From: Hydractinia symbiolongicarpus
Lineage: Eukaryota; Cnidaria; Hydrozoa; Anthoathecata; Hydractiniidae
DNA: 64,000 nucleotides
Direction: 5' to 3'
NCBI RefSeq assembly: GCF_029227915.1
Contig: NC_079875.1
Coordinates: 26,606,001-26,670,000, forward strand
Shown here in pieces: positions 1-9,713 of the stretch (position 1 is its first letter; each line of letters begins with the position of its first letter). Below the pieces are notes generated by a model. The model searched no databases. It saw only the letters and a program-made list of their open reading frames with translations, and was not told where the DNA came from. Both the position numbers and the translations under genes were made by a program.

Positions 1-567
1 TGGTTCAAGAAATGTTATGGTAATTTCTTCTTTCCCTTTCGCTTACTTCTATAGTTTAATTTTCTTAGTCTTTGGCAGAAAAGTGAAAAAAATGTGTCCT
101 TCTTTAGAAATAAAATATAGGCTTTATAGGATTCACAAAATGTGTAAGATCTCTACCCAAAAGGAAACACCTTACATTATTCTTAAGATCATCTGAAAAG
201 TTGTAGTGCAAAATTAAATGATTCGTTATTTAAACTTATTCACCTGATATGTCCAAAAAAGTGAGTTTACTTGTAGGTAGGAAAAAGGATAGGAAGATTA
301 ACAACTTCATTTTATGAAATTGTGTGTTTCTTTATTGATAATAATAATTTTATATGCAGCAAAATCTAGTTCTAAACCTGAAGAGAAGTCTTAATTCCTT
401 GTGGTGGTATCAAACTACCATACATAACTTTTGAGAAAAAAAGTTCTGAAAAGGGATCCTATCCAGAGATTACACAATCATTAAAGAAACTATGTGTTAT
501 ACGTTTAGGCTTGAATATAATAACTAAAATATTTTTAGTAGATTGCATTCTAAAAGTCTTTTTTTAG
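1..567. other. non-coding, no feature seen
   Basis: AT-rich sequence with no open frame of useful length and no repeat I recognise. The last few bases form a T-rich tract ending in AG, used below as a candidate splice acceptor for the first exon of the downstream zinc-finger/recombinase gene. Confidence 0.5.
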
Positions 568-663
568 CCTCAAGATTTATACTTTAGTGACATAGATGAC
601 TCTAACTCTGATAATGAAACTATTTACAATATTCACTTGCCAAGTATGGAACTTGTTGCACCG
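568..663 (+). CDS. candidate acidic exon of YR gene 1
   Basis: A 96-nt open stretch sits between a T-rich acceptor ending in TTTTTTTAG and a strong donor (CCG|GTAAGT). It is open in only one of its three frames and encodes 32 residues rich in Asp, Ser and Asn (starting PQDLYFSDIDDSN). No domain is recognised. The splice signals and coding look make it a plausible internal exon of the zinc-finger/recombinase gene that runs to 4477. Its phase does not join simply to the next candidate exon, so an exon may be missing or one of the two may be wrong. Confidence 0.35.
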
Positions 664-863
664 GTAAGTGAAACATTTCTTCCACCTTAATTTTAGTAGG
701 TTAAACTACTGACCATCTCTTATTGTTGTTTTTTGGTTTTAAATCATGGAAATATTGGTTCAGCTTTTTTAATTTATGATAAAAACAAAAAAACATTAGA
801 ATTTTTAATTGAAACAAGTTAGTGTTATTCCCTTTTATTTTAACTTTCACTAGAAAATTGCAG

Positions 864-940
864 GGCCGTTCATTTGTGGATGTAAGCGACCATTTATTAC
901 CAAGTTGATGTATCAGCTGCATTCAGAAAAGTGCATAAAG
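864..940 (+). CDS. candidate Cys-containing exon of YR gene 1
   Basis: A 77-nt stretch lies between a CAG acceptor and an AAG|GTAATT donor. In the second frame it reads PFICGCKRPFITKLMYQLHS and continues to a Cys near the end, giving a CxC...H...C pattern that could be half of a zinc finger. Phase does not match the candidate exon at 568-663, so the exact model is uncertain. Confidence 0.28.
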
Positions 941-1582
941 GTAATTTTTTTATTGATGTTAATTCCATTTAACTGTCATCCTTTTGACATCTTGACAATA
1001 AAAACTTTTCTTTCCCACAACAGAACATTTATGTCGCATGCAGTTCTTAATCAAATTCTCAAATTACATTACCACCCACAATCTTGGACAAAAATATTGA
1101 GAGAAAGACAGTTTTTTCCTCATTTTCCAAATATGGACAAAAGTGTCAAACAGTCAATGCACTGCAGTAGGCAGGCTGCAAAGTCGCTACTTTTGTACAC
1201 ACATAGACCAGACAGACAGCGCTGAAAAGTTTGTAGTTAACCAAATAGCCTAAGAAATTAAGTCCAAATGTGTGAATTTTATAAAAAAAATAGCCTACGC
1301 AATTACTATGCTCCTTATCCCCAAACCAGCCAATGGAAATATTCTGCAGTCAATTATACTGTACCTAAACACCCAAAAGCAAGTTTTTAGAGAAGTATAA
1401 GCCAATTTGATAAGAGCTTATACATAGCAGACACCTCTTTATAGCTGATACTTATAGTTTTTGTGGTGTCCAATATAAAGTTAATGCTTAAATTATTCAA
1501 ATCTTCTTTATTGTAATTTGAAGCCATTTTTGGAATTATTAAAGTTCCTTAATAAATTCAGAAAATACTGCTTTTGTTTTAG

Positions 1583-1861
1583 GGAAAGGAACAAAGAAAA
1601 AAAGAAATTGGGAAAGACAAAAAGGACGATCCCAGAAGAAAAAATGGGAAAAGTAGAAAAGAAACAGAACAAAGTAAAAGTAATGAAAACAGGAAAGTTT
1701 TGGAAAAACCAAATGGAAAAGAGAAAGACGGAGAAAAGAGAATGAAGGAAAGTATAGCAGAAACAAAAGAAGGTACAGGAATAGAATGGAAAAAAACAAA
1801 TGAATTTAAAGAAATGAAAAATGAGAAAAAGAAAAATGAAGATAAAAAAGAAGAAGAAATG
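1583..1861 (+). CDS. candidate Lys/Glu-rich linker exon of YR gene 1
   Basis: The stretch from the acceptor TTTTAG to the donor ATG|GTTAGA is 279 nt (93 codons) and fully open. It encodes a very charged segment made mostly of Lys, Glu, Asn and Arg. Its end phase (0) matches the start phase of the next exon at 2700, which supports splicing. Such charged, probably disordered or coiled linkers are common between DNA-binding modules. The purine-rich composition (reflected as T/C-rich frames on the other strand) could also be low-complexity DNA that happens to be open, so confidence is moderate. Confidence 0.4.
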
Positions 1862-2699
1862 GTTAGAATTTTGTAACTTTTGAATCTAAGTCTTTGGGGC
1901 ATTTTAATTCGGAAAGAAATTAATGTATATAACGTATCAAAACTGAGTACCTTCAGGTTAAAAAACTTCCGTAAGATGCAGACTTTGTAAAAGTCGGAAT
2001 AATAATAAAGAACCTAAGGAATGAAAAATATATACTATATCGGACAGCGGATTAACAGCATGCTTATGACACTTCAGACACTAACAGTCTTATATTTTTG
2101 TTGTTTACATTTTCTTTCTTACAGCGTAAACCTCTGTTGTTTGTGTTTTTAATTGTTGTACAAAATTAAACAAAGTATTCCCCAATATACCTCTGCTACT
2201 TAAGTTTTAAGGAATTTTTTGTATCAAGAGTGTTTTTTTAAAAAACCCTTTCTTTAAATACAAGAAATTGCGGAAAATTTATTTATAAATGGAATTTTTT
2301 TTGTTTTATTTTGATAAATAATCATATTTTTACTTAGGAAAAAAAACAAAAATTAAAAAAAAATTCAAAGGGAGCAAAAAAAGTAAGATTTCCGAAAAAT
2401 TCGTTTTTTTATTATTCTATTTTATTTTCTCTCTCTTTTCGCTTTAGTCTAAAATTCCCCTGCGATGAATTGTTTATTAAATTAACACAAAACACGCTTT
2501 AGATAAGTTTTTATCTTAACACATAACAAAATGAGGTTGGCTTATCATTGAAACCGTTTTGAAAATCATACCTGTTCTCTGCTGAAATTTCAGCAGTAAA
2601 ATGATAGTAAAATATAGCAAAATAAACAAATTTCAGTTTTTTATCCAAATTATTGTTAAATTATTTTACCCTTAAAACCATAACCCTTTTATATTTTAG

Positions 2700-3188
2700 G
2701 TTCCATATAAGAAACCTTACCGTTTTTGTGTTTTTTGTAAGAAGATGTGCTCCAAACTTACTGATCACATTAAAAATTGCCATAAAGAACTAGAGGTAGT
2801 AAAAAAAACACTAATGCTGAAAAAAAGAGAGCGTGTGAATGCTTTTCAGCAGATGAAAAGATTGGGGATCAAAGAATTTAATGAAAAAGAAGCTGTTAAA
2901 AAAAATCCGATATATCAGGGTGAGAAAAAAAGAAGAAAGCATCAAAAATTGGTTAGATGTAGTATTTGTTCTGCTTTTATATCAAAACGATTTTTCTCGA
3001 CCCACAAACACCGTTGCTCTAAGAAGTTCGACTCTACTGCTGTGCCGATACCGTTGCTTGAAGACTGCCTATTAACATCAACAAGGTTAAGCGATGAATT
3101 TATAATTGACGTTTTGGGCAAGGTCAGGGATGACGAATTGGGAGGGATTGTACGAAAGGACACAAGAAAAGCAAAATTGCGACTGTAA
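2700..3188 (+). CDS. C2H2 zinc-finger exon of YR gene 1
   Basis: After a T-rich acceptor (TATATTTTAG) the frame is open from 2700. It first encodes a C2H2 finger (CVFCKKMCSKLTDHIKNCH, CxxC and HxxxxH). A basic region with a short NAFQQMKRLGIKEFNEK segment follows, then a second Cys/His cluster (CSICSAFISKRFFSTHKHRC). This finger - basic stretch - finger arrangement is what I know as the N-terminal part of a multicopy animal protein family whose C-terminal half is a tyrosine recombinase. The frame ends at a stop at 3186-3188. The homologous reading continues in the next frame from about 3177 directly into the recombinase, so one base has been lost or gained near 3171-3177. Residues after the fingers (PIPLLEDCLLTSTRLSDEF) precede the recombinase as expected. 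Confidence 0.68.
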   Translation, partial: VPYKKPYRFCVFCKKMCSKLTDHIKNCHKELEVVKKTLMLKKRERVNAFQQMKRLGIKEFNEKEAVKKNPIYQGEKKRRKHQKLVRCSICSAFISKRFFSTHKHRCSKKFDSTAVPIPLLEDCLLTSTRLSDEFIIDVLGKVRDDELGGIVRKDTRKAKLRL

Positions 3189-3652
3189 GAAAAACTGCTA
3201 GAAGTGAAATGGGGCTGTTAGCCCAAATGTATAAGGCTGCAATATCGTTTGCAGGCTTTATGGGCACTAATGGTAACGTTATCGATTTATTTTGCCGCGA
3301 GAACTTTCACCATTTGTGTGATGCGGTGGAGATGATAACTCAACGTGAGACTGGAAAGATGAAGGCTGGTCTTAGGCATAAAGCCTATTATCTTATAATT
3401 AAATCTTGTAAAAGGCTACGTGACCGCTTTTTTATTGAGAAGAAAGAGAATCTATCAAATGAGATTGATTCATTTTTAAAATCAGTTAAGTCGAGCGAGG
3501 ATACATTTCTCACTAGTGCGCAATATTTATTGGAGAACGAAAAGCTGAGGAAGACAAGAAAACCATGCCAGTTACCACTAGAAGAAGATATAAAGAAACT
3601 CCATGCTTTCACGTCAAACCGCATCAAACATTTAACAAATGAGTACACTCTG
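2831..3652 (+). repeat. source copy of 822-bp direct duplication
   Basis: This segment of YR gene 1 recurs in direct orientation at 13590-14411 with a constant offset of 10,759 bases and no difference found where I compared. It starts inside the zinc-finger exon and ends inside the recombinase core, so its borders do not follow exons or element ends. Confidence 0.93.
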
Positions 3653-4271
3653 ATGACACCATCAACCTTTATAGAACTTCGTAATGTCACCATGGTACGT
3701 CTGACTCTTCTAAATGCAAGACAGGGAGGAGAGGTAGGTCGTCTTTTACTCAGTGAGTGGGATGAAGCAGAAAAGGATGGATGGATTGATCAACAAAGGC
3801 TACAAACGTTAACTCTATCGGACCGAATGCTTGTCAAATCATTAAAAATTGCCTATTTAGCTGGAAAAGGAAATAAACACATTGTGTCAATGATAGTTCC
3901 AAATGACACAGTTAAAGCCATGCAGCATCTCTCCAGAGTCAATTTTAGAAAAAGTGCTGGAGTTGCTAAGGATAATGATTTTTTATTTGCAAGTACACAG
4001 CTCTCAGACGTACAATTTTCTGGGTGGCATGCTCTCAAAGGTGTATGTTCTAAAGTAACAGCATTGAAAAAAACAGAGCTTATAAATTGGACCAACAATC
4101 GCCATAGAGTCAGCACCATTTACGCTAGTTTGGATATTGCAGAGACTGATAGAGAGCTGTTTTACAAGCACATGGGCCACTCCGCCCAGATGAACAAGGA
4201 AGTGTACCAATCACCATTGGCATTGCTTAGTGTTACAAATGTTGGAAAAAACTTAATAGATATTGAGACAG
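3178..4271 (+). CDS. tyrosine-recombinase domain, YR gene 1
   Basis: This is the second half of the frameshifted gene; the first Met in frame is at 3209. Numbered from that Met, the residues expected of a tyrosine recombinase (phage-integrase fold) are present: Arg171 in NARQGGE, the Arg box NRHRVST with Arg300, His324 in MGHSAQMNKE and the nucleophile Tyr333. The spacings fit the family (24 residues from Arg to His, 9 from His to Tyr). The segment before Arg171 is a helical core-binding-like region. Such enzymes cut and rejoin DNA through a 3'-phosphotyrosine. In animals they occur in Crypton-type elements and in domesticated relatives. The coding ends at a donor (ACAG|GTAGTT), since reading on adds only a short unrelated tail. 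The upstream frameshift separates it from its zinc fingers, so this copy probably makes no full-length protein. Confidence 0.72.
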
Positions 4272-4397
4272 GTAGTTTCTTAAAACTTTCTTTCCGATTA
4301 AATTATTTCTAACAAATAAGTCCCACCTTTAAATAACCTCAAGCAGCGTTTATCTGAGTTAGTATAATACTTTTTTAAATAATAACTATATTTTCAG

Positions 4398-4477
4398 ATA
4401 GTAAGCAGCTATTGAGGGGCAACATACAACCATTTCAGCAATATATCAAGAGCATTCGAAAAGCGTTTACTTTTTAA
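4398..4477 (+). CDS. candidate last exon of YR gene 1
   Basis: After the acceptor ATTTTCAG the phase-matched reading gives DSKQLLRGNIQPFQQYIKSI, then a few residues and a TAA at 4475-4477. The intron from 4272 to 4397 has GT and AG ends. No domain is recognised. It is a short C-terminal tail, accepted on splice phase only. Confidence 0.42.
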
Positions 4478-5275
4478 ACACTTTTAAAGTAAGCATCCCC
4501 TGCCTCCTGCAAGACACCAGCCACATTCATTGAGACCAGCCGCCAAAACCAATAACTTTCGTTAAACGTTGGAAAAAGAAGAGTAGACAACGACAAATCA
4601 TATTGTTGTTGCTTATACCTACTGACACAGAGCCCAGGGCTAAGAAAGGTAGACTTGGCACCCAGCCCTTAGAAAGGTTGTGACTAAGACTGAAAAGCAG
4701 CAAAACTGGAAACAAAAAAGCTTCCCGTCCTTAGACATGGACACTTAAAAAATCGTATCGTAATGCTTGCGCTGACCAAAAAACCACCCCTTATAAAGGC
4801 AGACTTAGAACCCAGCAAAGGCAACCCAGAATACCATGAATGTACTAGACACTTTTCATAGGACCCTCATTGATAACAGTATCATTAGAACCTGAATAGG
4901 TAATTAGGTAATAATAGGTAATAATAGGTAATAGTAACAGTAATGATATGTATGCGTGAAATAAAAAGGTTTACAATACAGTAGGCTGCACTGAAGTATC
5001 TTGTCTTTACGGACAGTGGATGTAAATAAAATTGCGATTAGGCTCCCAGAAGATGATGAATACACTTTCTTGCTTATTACAAGCATCAGTACTGCCCAAC
5101 TTGGACCTATAACTATTCTCTTAGAAAATCCTGAAGAGAAAAAACAATCCTTCAATCACAAACGATTCGACAGAAGACAGAGCTAACAACATAAACGGAC
5201 TGGTTACAAAACAAACACAAATAGAAAAAACGTATATCTCAAAAATATGTAATATAAAAAAGAATTCAATAAAAC
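4478..5275. other. non-coding; short TAGGTAATA minisatellite
   Basis: No gene is supported. At about 4897-4937 the words TAGGTAAT and TAGGTAATAA recur head to tail as a small minisatellite. Short open frames here lack recognisable content. Confidence 0.5.
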
Positions 5276-5515
5276 TCCGTTGCGCCAGAACTTGTGACTC
5301 TAGCGCACAGGAGGTAGCTTTTCACATGTGTTACAGGGCCCCAACACTCAGCCTTACACAGGAGGTTGTCATGACAGGAGCAGACTGTAAATATTTTGAC
5401 TAAGGACACCAGGGTTGTCATGCCTGCATGGCAAGTTATTGAACTTGGGCACCTTACTGAACTGGGGTAATAAGCGGGGTCGTAAAGCAAGCCCTCTTGC
5501 AAACTTTTAAGTTAC
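5276..5515. repeat. dispersed repeat copy A
   Basis: The segment beginning GCGCCAGAACTTGTGA and containing CCCAACACTCAGCCTTACAC is repeated, with divergence and indels, at about 53950-54145. Both copies also share a later TACTG...GGGGT...CGTAAA stretch and a CCCTCTTGC / CCCCCTTGC stretch. No coding capacity is seen. It is an interspersed repeat of unknown class. Confidence 0.6.
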
Positions 5516-6004
5516 CAGAGAAGAGTGAGCTGAACTCTTTATTTTTGTTTTGTAAAAATAAGAGGTAAAAAATAATTTAGTTTCTAAATTGACACAATTG
5601 TTTTCTGTTTTTGAAAAGAAAATACTTATTACTTAAACTTCACGATATATGACACTAAAACCTACTTGGAGAGAAAAGGAACATCAGAGGACTCAGATGC
5701 ACATTGTAACTGAGTAGGAGTAACACTTAATGCTTGCAAAAATAGAAATGGTGTAGCACGTATTACCCAGAGTTATTGATGCAGTCTTGTTGGTAGGCAA
5801 ATATGGGAAAGGCTTTTCAGACAGGTTGCTCTTACAGTAAGTTCTTTTTGTTTCTGTGGCAAGGTTTTTGTTTTTGGAGGAATCAAGCACCGTTGGTGTG
5901 GAGAAAATGGAGATAAATCCATCTTGATTCCCTTCACTTGAAGTTCTTGCAATCCAAATACAACATGAATATCTCATACATACATCAGCAAGGTTACGGT
6001 GTTG
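5516..6004. other. non-coding, no feature seen
   Basis: AT-rich spacer between a dispersed repeat and a SINE. The open frames on the minus strand have no recognisable domains or splice context. Confidence 0.5.
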
Positions 6005-6008
6005 TGGT

Positions 6009-6356
6009 GCCGTAGATTAGTGGTTATAGCTCTCGTACTCTGTGCGAGAGACGGGGGTTCGATTCCTCTTGACGGCGATTCAAAATGGGGGAGTGAATGT
6101 TACCATAGCCCCGGGTTAACCGAAGCCATGTAAGGGAAATTGGGAAGATTGCACACTGTGTGGGTTGTTGGATGTTGCCGGAAGTTTTCTAGTAGAACAC
6201 GGGCTCTAATTGGGTCTGCGTAGCTCAAAATGAGCATTAAATACCCTATGACTCTCCATCTAAGCCATGGTCCCTCCTGGAAATAATAGACAGGGCATAT
6301 CCCTCAATATTTGTGAGGCTGGCCATGTCAAATATGCACATCTATCTATCTATCAT
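6009..6356 (+). mobile_element. tRNA-derived SINE
   Basis: The first ~75 bases resemble a tRNA gene. There is a GCCGT...ACGGC acceptor-like pairing, an A-box-like GATTAGTGGTTA and a perfect B-box-like GGTTCGATTCC. The anticodon arm pairs (CTCTCG with CGAGAG), but the loop does not give a proper anticodon with U33, so it is tRNA-derived rather than a working tRNA. A ~250-bp unrelated body follows, with GAGGCTGGCCATGTC near the end and a tail of ATCT repeats (CATCTATCTATCTATC) at about 6338-6355. A tRNA-like head, a body and a simple-repeat tail is the usual SINE layout; LINE machinery would supply its mobility. Confidence 0.72.
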
Positions 6357-6547
6357 ATTTGGCGTGATACTTACATGTGTGTTGGTAGTCTGGTATGCAA
6401 TTGAAAAAGATACTTCGTTCAAAGTTACTATTATTCATCCTTTCAAACATAAAAGTCCTGTGTTAAAACACATCTCGACCGATAGATCTTACTTTGCTAC
6501 ATTTGCGATCGCAATACCCTCAGATATTTCATTACGTAACAAACATT

Positions 6548-6804
6548 GAGGTCGGACGTGTTTGAGGTCGGACGTGTTTTTTACAAGAGCTGGATTTACT
6601 TGTGTTCTTTGATACGATATTACTTATTTAATCACTCACGAACTTGCAGCTATTAATATTGATTTAGCTGGTATTTGATATTATTATTCAGTGGGTTTAT
6701 GATCGTTGGTTGTCTACAGAATTACAGTTTTTGACTCATGGAAAGTAAAATAACGTAAACGAAAAAGTTTGTCATAATTTTCTTCACGCAACAAATCATC
6801 TACG
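6548..6804 (+). promoter_or_regulatory. 5' leader of LINE with tandem GAGGTCGGACGTGTTT
   Basis: The 16-base word GAGGTCGGACGTGTTT occurs twice head to tail at about 6549-6580. The sequence from there to the LINE start codon at 6805 has no long open frame. Tandem 5' repeats and an internal promoter are common in LINE leaders. Assigning it to the LINE 5' UTR is inference from position. Confidence 0.45.
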
Positions 6805-9713
6805 ATGGAGTTCAAGTGTTTTCAGATTATTTTAGTTCTATTGATATTTAATTATCGCGATGGGTCAGATTTTGCTATCACTGATCAACAGCATACTATA
6901 TCGCAAACCCCTAATGGCGGAAAAGTGAAAAGATGTAAATCTCGTGTATTGTATTATGCTAACCACTGTGCCACGCAACAACTTGTAATGAGTGGCGATG
7001 TTGAAAGCAATCCTGGTCCCGCACTCCAACGCGGATTGAAAGCTCCATCTTGTTCAATCTGTGAGAAATGTGTTAAATGCAATCAAAGACGATTCATTTG
7101 TGATACATGCTGGGAAACCACTCACGCTGCTTGTTTGAACCAATCAAATTTAGTACTCAATGGTAGAATTCCGAAATATTGGACCTGTTCAGATTGCCAT
7201 TTTACTGTGCTTCCCTTTTCGAATGTACGTGATGTTTGCGCATTGTACTCATCTATTCTGAGTGATGGTGGTGAATACGAGGAATTAATAACCATACCAA
7301 GCAATCCAAAACATACGAAAATTTGCCATCTAAATACGCAATCCTTACCGAGCACATTTGACGAGTTCTCATACATGCTCGAATGTCATAAATTTGACAT
7401 AATCACGTTGTCCGAGACATGGTTAAAAAATAATCAGGTATTGATTGATTATGTAAACATTCCAGGATACCAATTTGAATATAAAAACAGAACTGATAAA
7501 CGAGGAGGTGGTGTTGGAATGTACATCAAGGACGAACTTATTTACAAAACTAGAGACGACATAACCAAACTCGACAATTCTATCGAACATGTCTGGATCG
7601 AAGTGAAAGGTAGAAATAAAAATTACTCATATCTAGTTGGAACATTTTATCAGCCATCTTCTATAGAAAGAGAAAAAAAAGATTGGCTAGAACGATTTGA
7701 TATTCTTTTGCGTCACATCACCGCAAAATGGGACGGTATTATCATAATTACAGGTGACTTCAATATCGACTTATTACAAGGTGATAAATCCACAATCGAA
7801 TTATATCAAGATACACTTATGACTTATGACCTAAAACAACATATTACAAAACCAACCCGAAAATCGACATCCCTTATTGATCATGTTATTAGTAATATAC
7901 CGGAAAAGGTAGTTAGTGAGAACGTTTTATTGTGCGATGAAATTTCTGACCATGATGCCCCGCATATCGTTATGAATATCAAAAAGGATAAATTCGAAAA
8001 ACGATACAAATTTATACGTGACGAGAAGCAGTTGAACATCGATGAATATATTAGTGATATCGAGAAGATTCCTTTTTCCTTGATAGATACTTTTGATGAT
8101 CCGGAAGATCAACTGTATGTTATGAATGAAGTCATACTGTCCTGCATTAATAGCCATGCTCCTTTGAAAAGGTGTAAATTTACACGACCACCAGCTCCCT
8201 GGATGAAGGACCCATCCATTGTATCGTCGAAACTGAAACTTGATGAACTTCGTAGTGAATTAAAATCTTGTGATGACAGAGAGGCTAAACATGAGTATGT
8301 TGAAACGAGAAATAAATTGAAGAAGGCTATCAAACACTCTAGAAGAACCTTCTATCAAAAGGCTTTATCAAGTAACCGTTCAAAGGAAGTATGGAAAACC
8401 ATAAGAACTATTATTAAACCACAGTTCAAACAAATCAGGCAGAATCCCGATACCATCAATGATTATTTCAATTCCATTGCAATAAAGTTAAGCAATACAA
8501 ATGAGTTAAACATTTCTCCCACCATGAATGATGAGGCTGTACCGGCAATGGATTTATTTGACCTTCGTCACGCTACCCAAGAGGATGTTCTCAAACATTT
8601 GAATTCATTGAGAAGTGATTGCTCTACTGGCGGTGATAACATACCAGCGAAATTCATAAAACCAGTCGCAGCCCAATTGTCGCCAGTCCTAACAAAGATT
8701 TTGAATAACTGCATCGATGCAAACGTATTTCCAACATGCTGGAAGAAATCACGTATCTGTCCGGTACCTAAAGTTCCAGGTGCTTCACAACTAGAAGATT
8801 TTCGTCCAATATCAATACTTCCTGTACTGTCGAAAGTATATGAGAAAGTCATTTTATCACAGCTTTGTGACTTCATTGATAGATATAACATTTACGCTTT
8901 AACTCAATCTGGTTTTCGCAAAGGTCACTCGTGCATCACGATACTCTTAAAATTAAAGGACGACATTTTGAAGGCTATGCAAAGAGGTGAAGTAACTTTA
9001 TCAGTGTCAGCAGATTACTCCAAAGCATTTGATACTGTGAAATATGACGTTCTGATTAATAAGTTGAAGAAACTCCAAATGTCTCCTGCATTCATCAATT
9101 TGATCTCTAACTATTTGTCAAATCGCCAGCAGTTTGTGCAAATTGATGACAAAAAATCGGACACCTTGCTGATCAAATACGGTGTTCCCCAGGGATCTAT
9201 TCTTGGTCCGATCTTGTTCAACATCTATGTCTCTGACCTATCGTTGAATTCGTCGTGTAATTCTATCCAGTACGCAGATGACACAAATCTTTACATACAC
9301 TTCAAACTAAAAGAAATGGATATCGCAACAGCAAAGCTTCAAAGTGACATTAACCAAATAACAACATGGTCAAAGATAAACAATCTGATGTTTAATTCCA
9401 TAAAGACAAAATCAATTATGTACTCGACAAGCCAGTTAAGCTGTATAAACAATTTAAACTTCAGTAACTTATTCAAATTCCATAGTAATGGTGCTGAGAT
9501 TGAGCGGGTATCCTCTCTCAAAATACTGGGCATAACATTCGATGAACATATGACGTGGTCTACACATGTGAATAACATCATTAGATCATCATACGCTACG
9601 ATTTCGACATTAAAGCGATTGAAACGTTTGGCACCTTTTCACGTGAGAAAGAATCTCGCTGAAGCACTGATATTATCAAAGATAGACTACGGAAATCTTG
9701 TCTATAATAAAAT
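6805..9713 (+). mobile_element. LINE ORF2 with 2A-like leader, APE and RT; 3' end lost
   Basis: About 970 codons of a Jockey-supergroup (CR1/L2-like) non-LTR retrotransposon. A hydrophobic, signal-like N-terminus (IILVLLIF) leads to a 2A-like ribosome-skipping motif, DVESNPGP at residues 65-72. A Cys-rich PHD-like finger follows (about 81-133, ending WTCSDC). The AP endonuclease has NTQSL, LSETWL, TGDFNID (316-322) and ISDHD. The reverse transcriptase has the GVPQGSILGP box and QYADDT (Asp825, Asp826). The element would nick target DNA and prime reverse transcription there. The frame is uninterrupted from 6805. After the LVYNKI stretch near residue 970 the homology stops abruptly and the reading runs straight into a Penelope-like element, so the RT thumb/C-terminus and LINE 3' UTR are missing. 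The start is chosen at 6805 because it opens the signal-like leader. Confidence 0.88.

Noticed and set aside
1539-1902. Two long minus-strand Phe/Ser-rich open frames
   Set aside because: They are the antisense of the purine-rich Lys/Glu exon and contain only low-complexity Phe/Ser/Leu.
6009-6085. Functional tRNA gene
   Set aside because: A and B boxes are good, but the acceptor stem is imperfect, no proper anticodon loop forms and a SINE body with ATCT tail follows.
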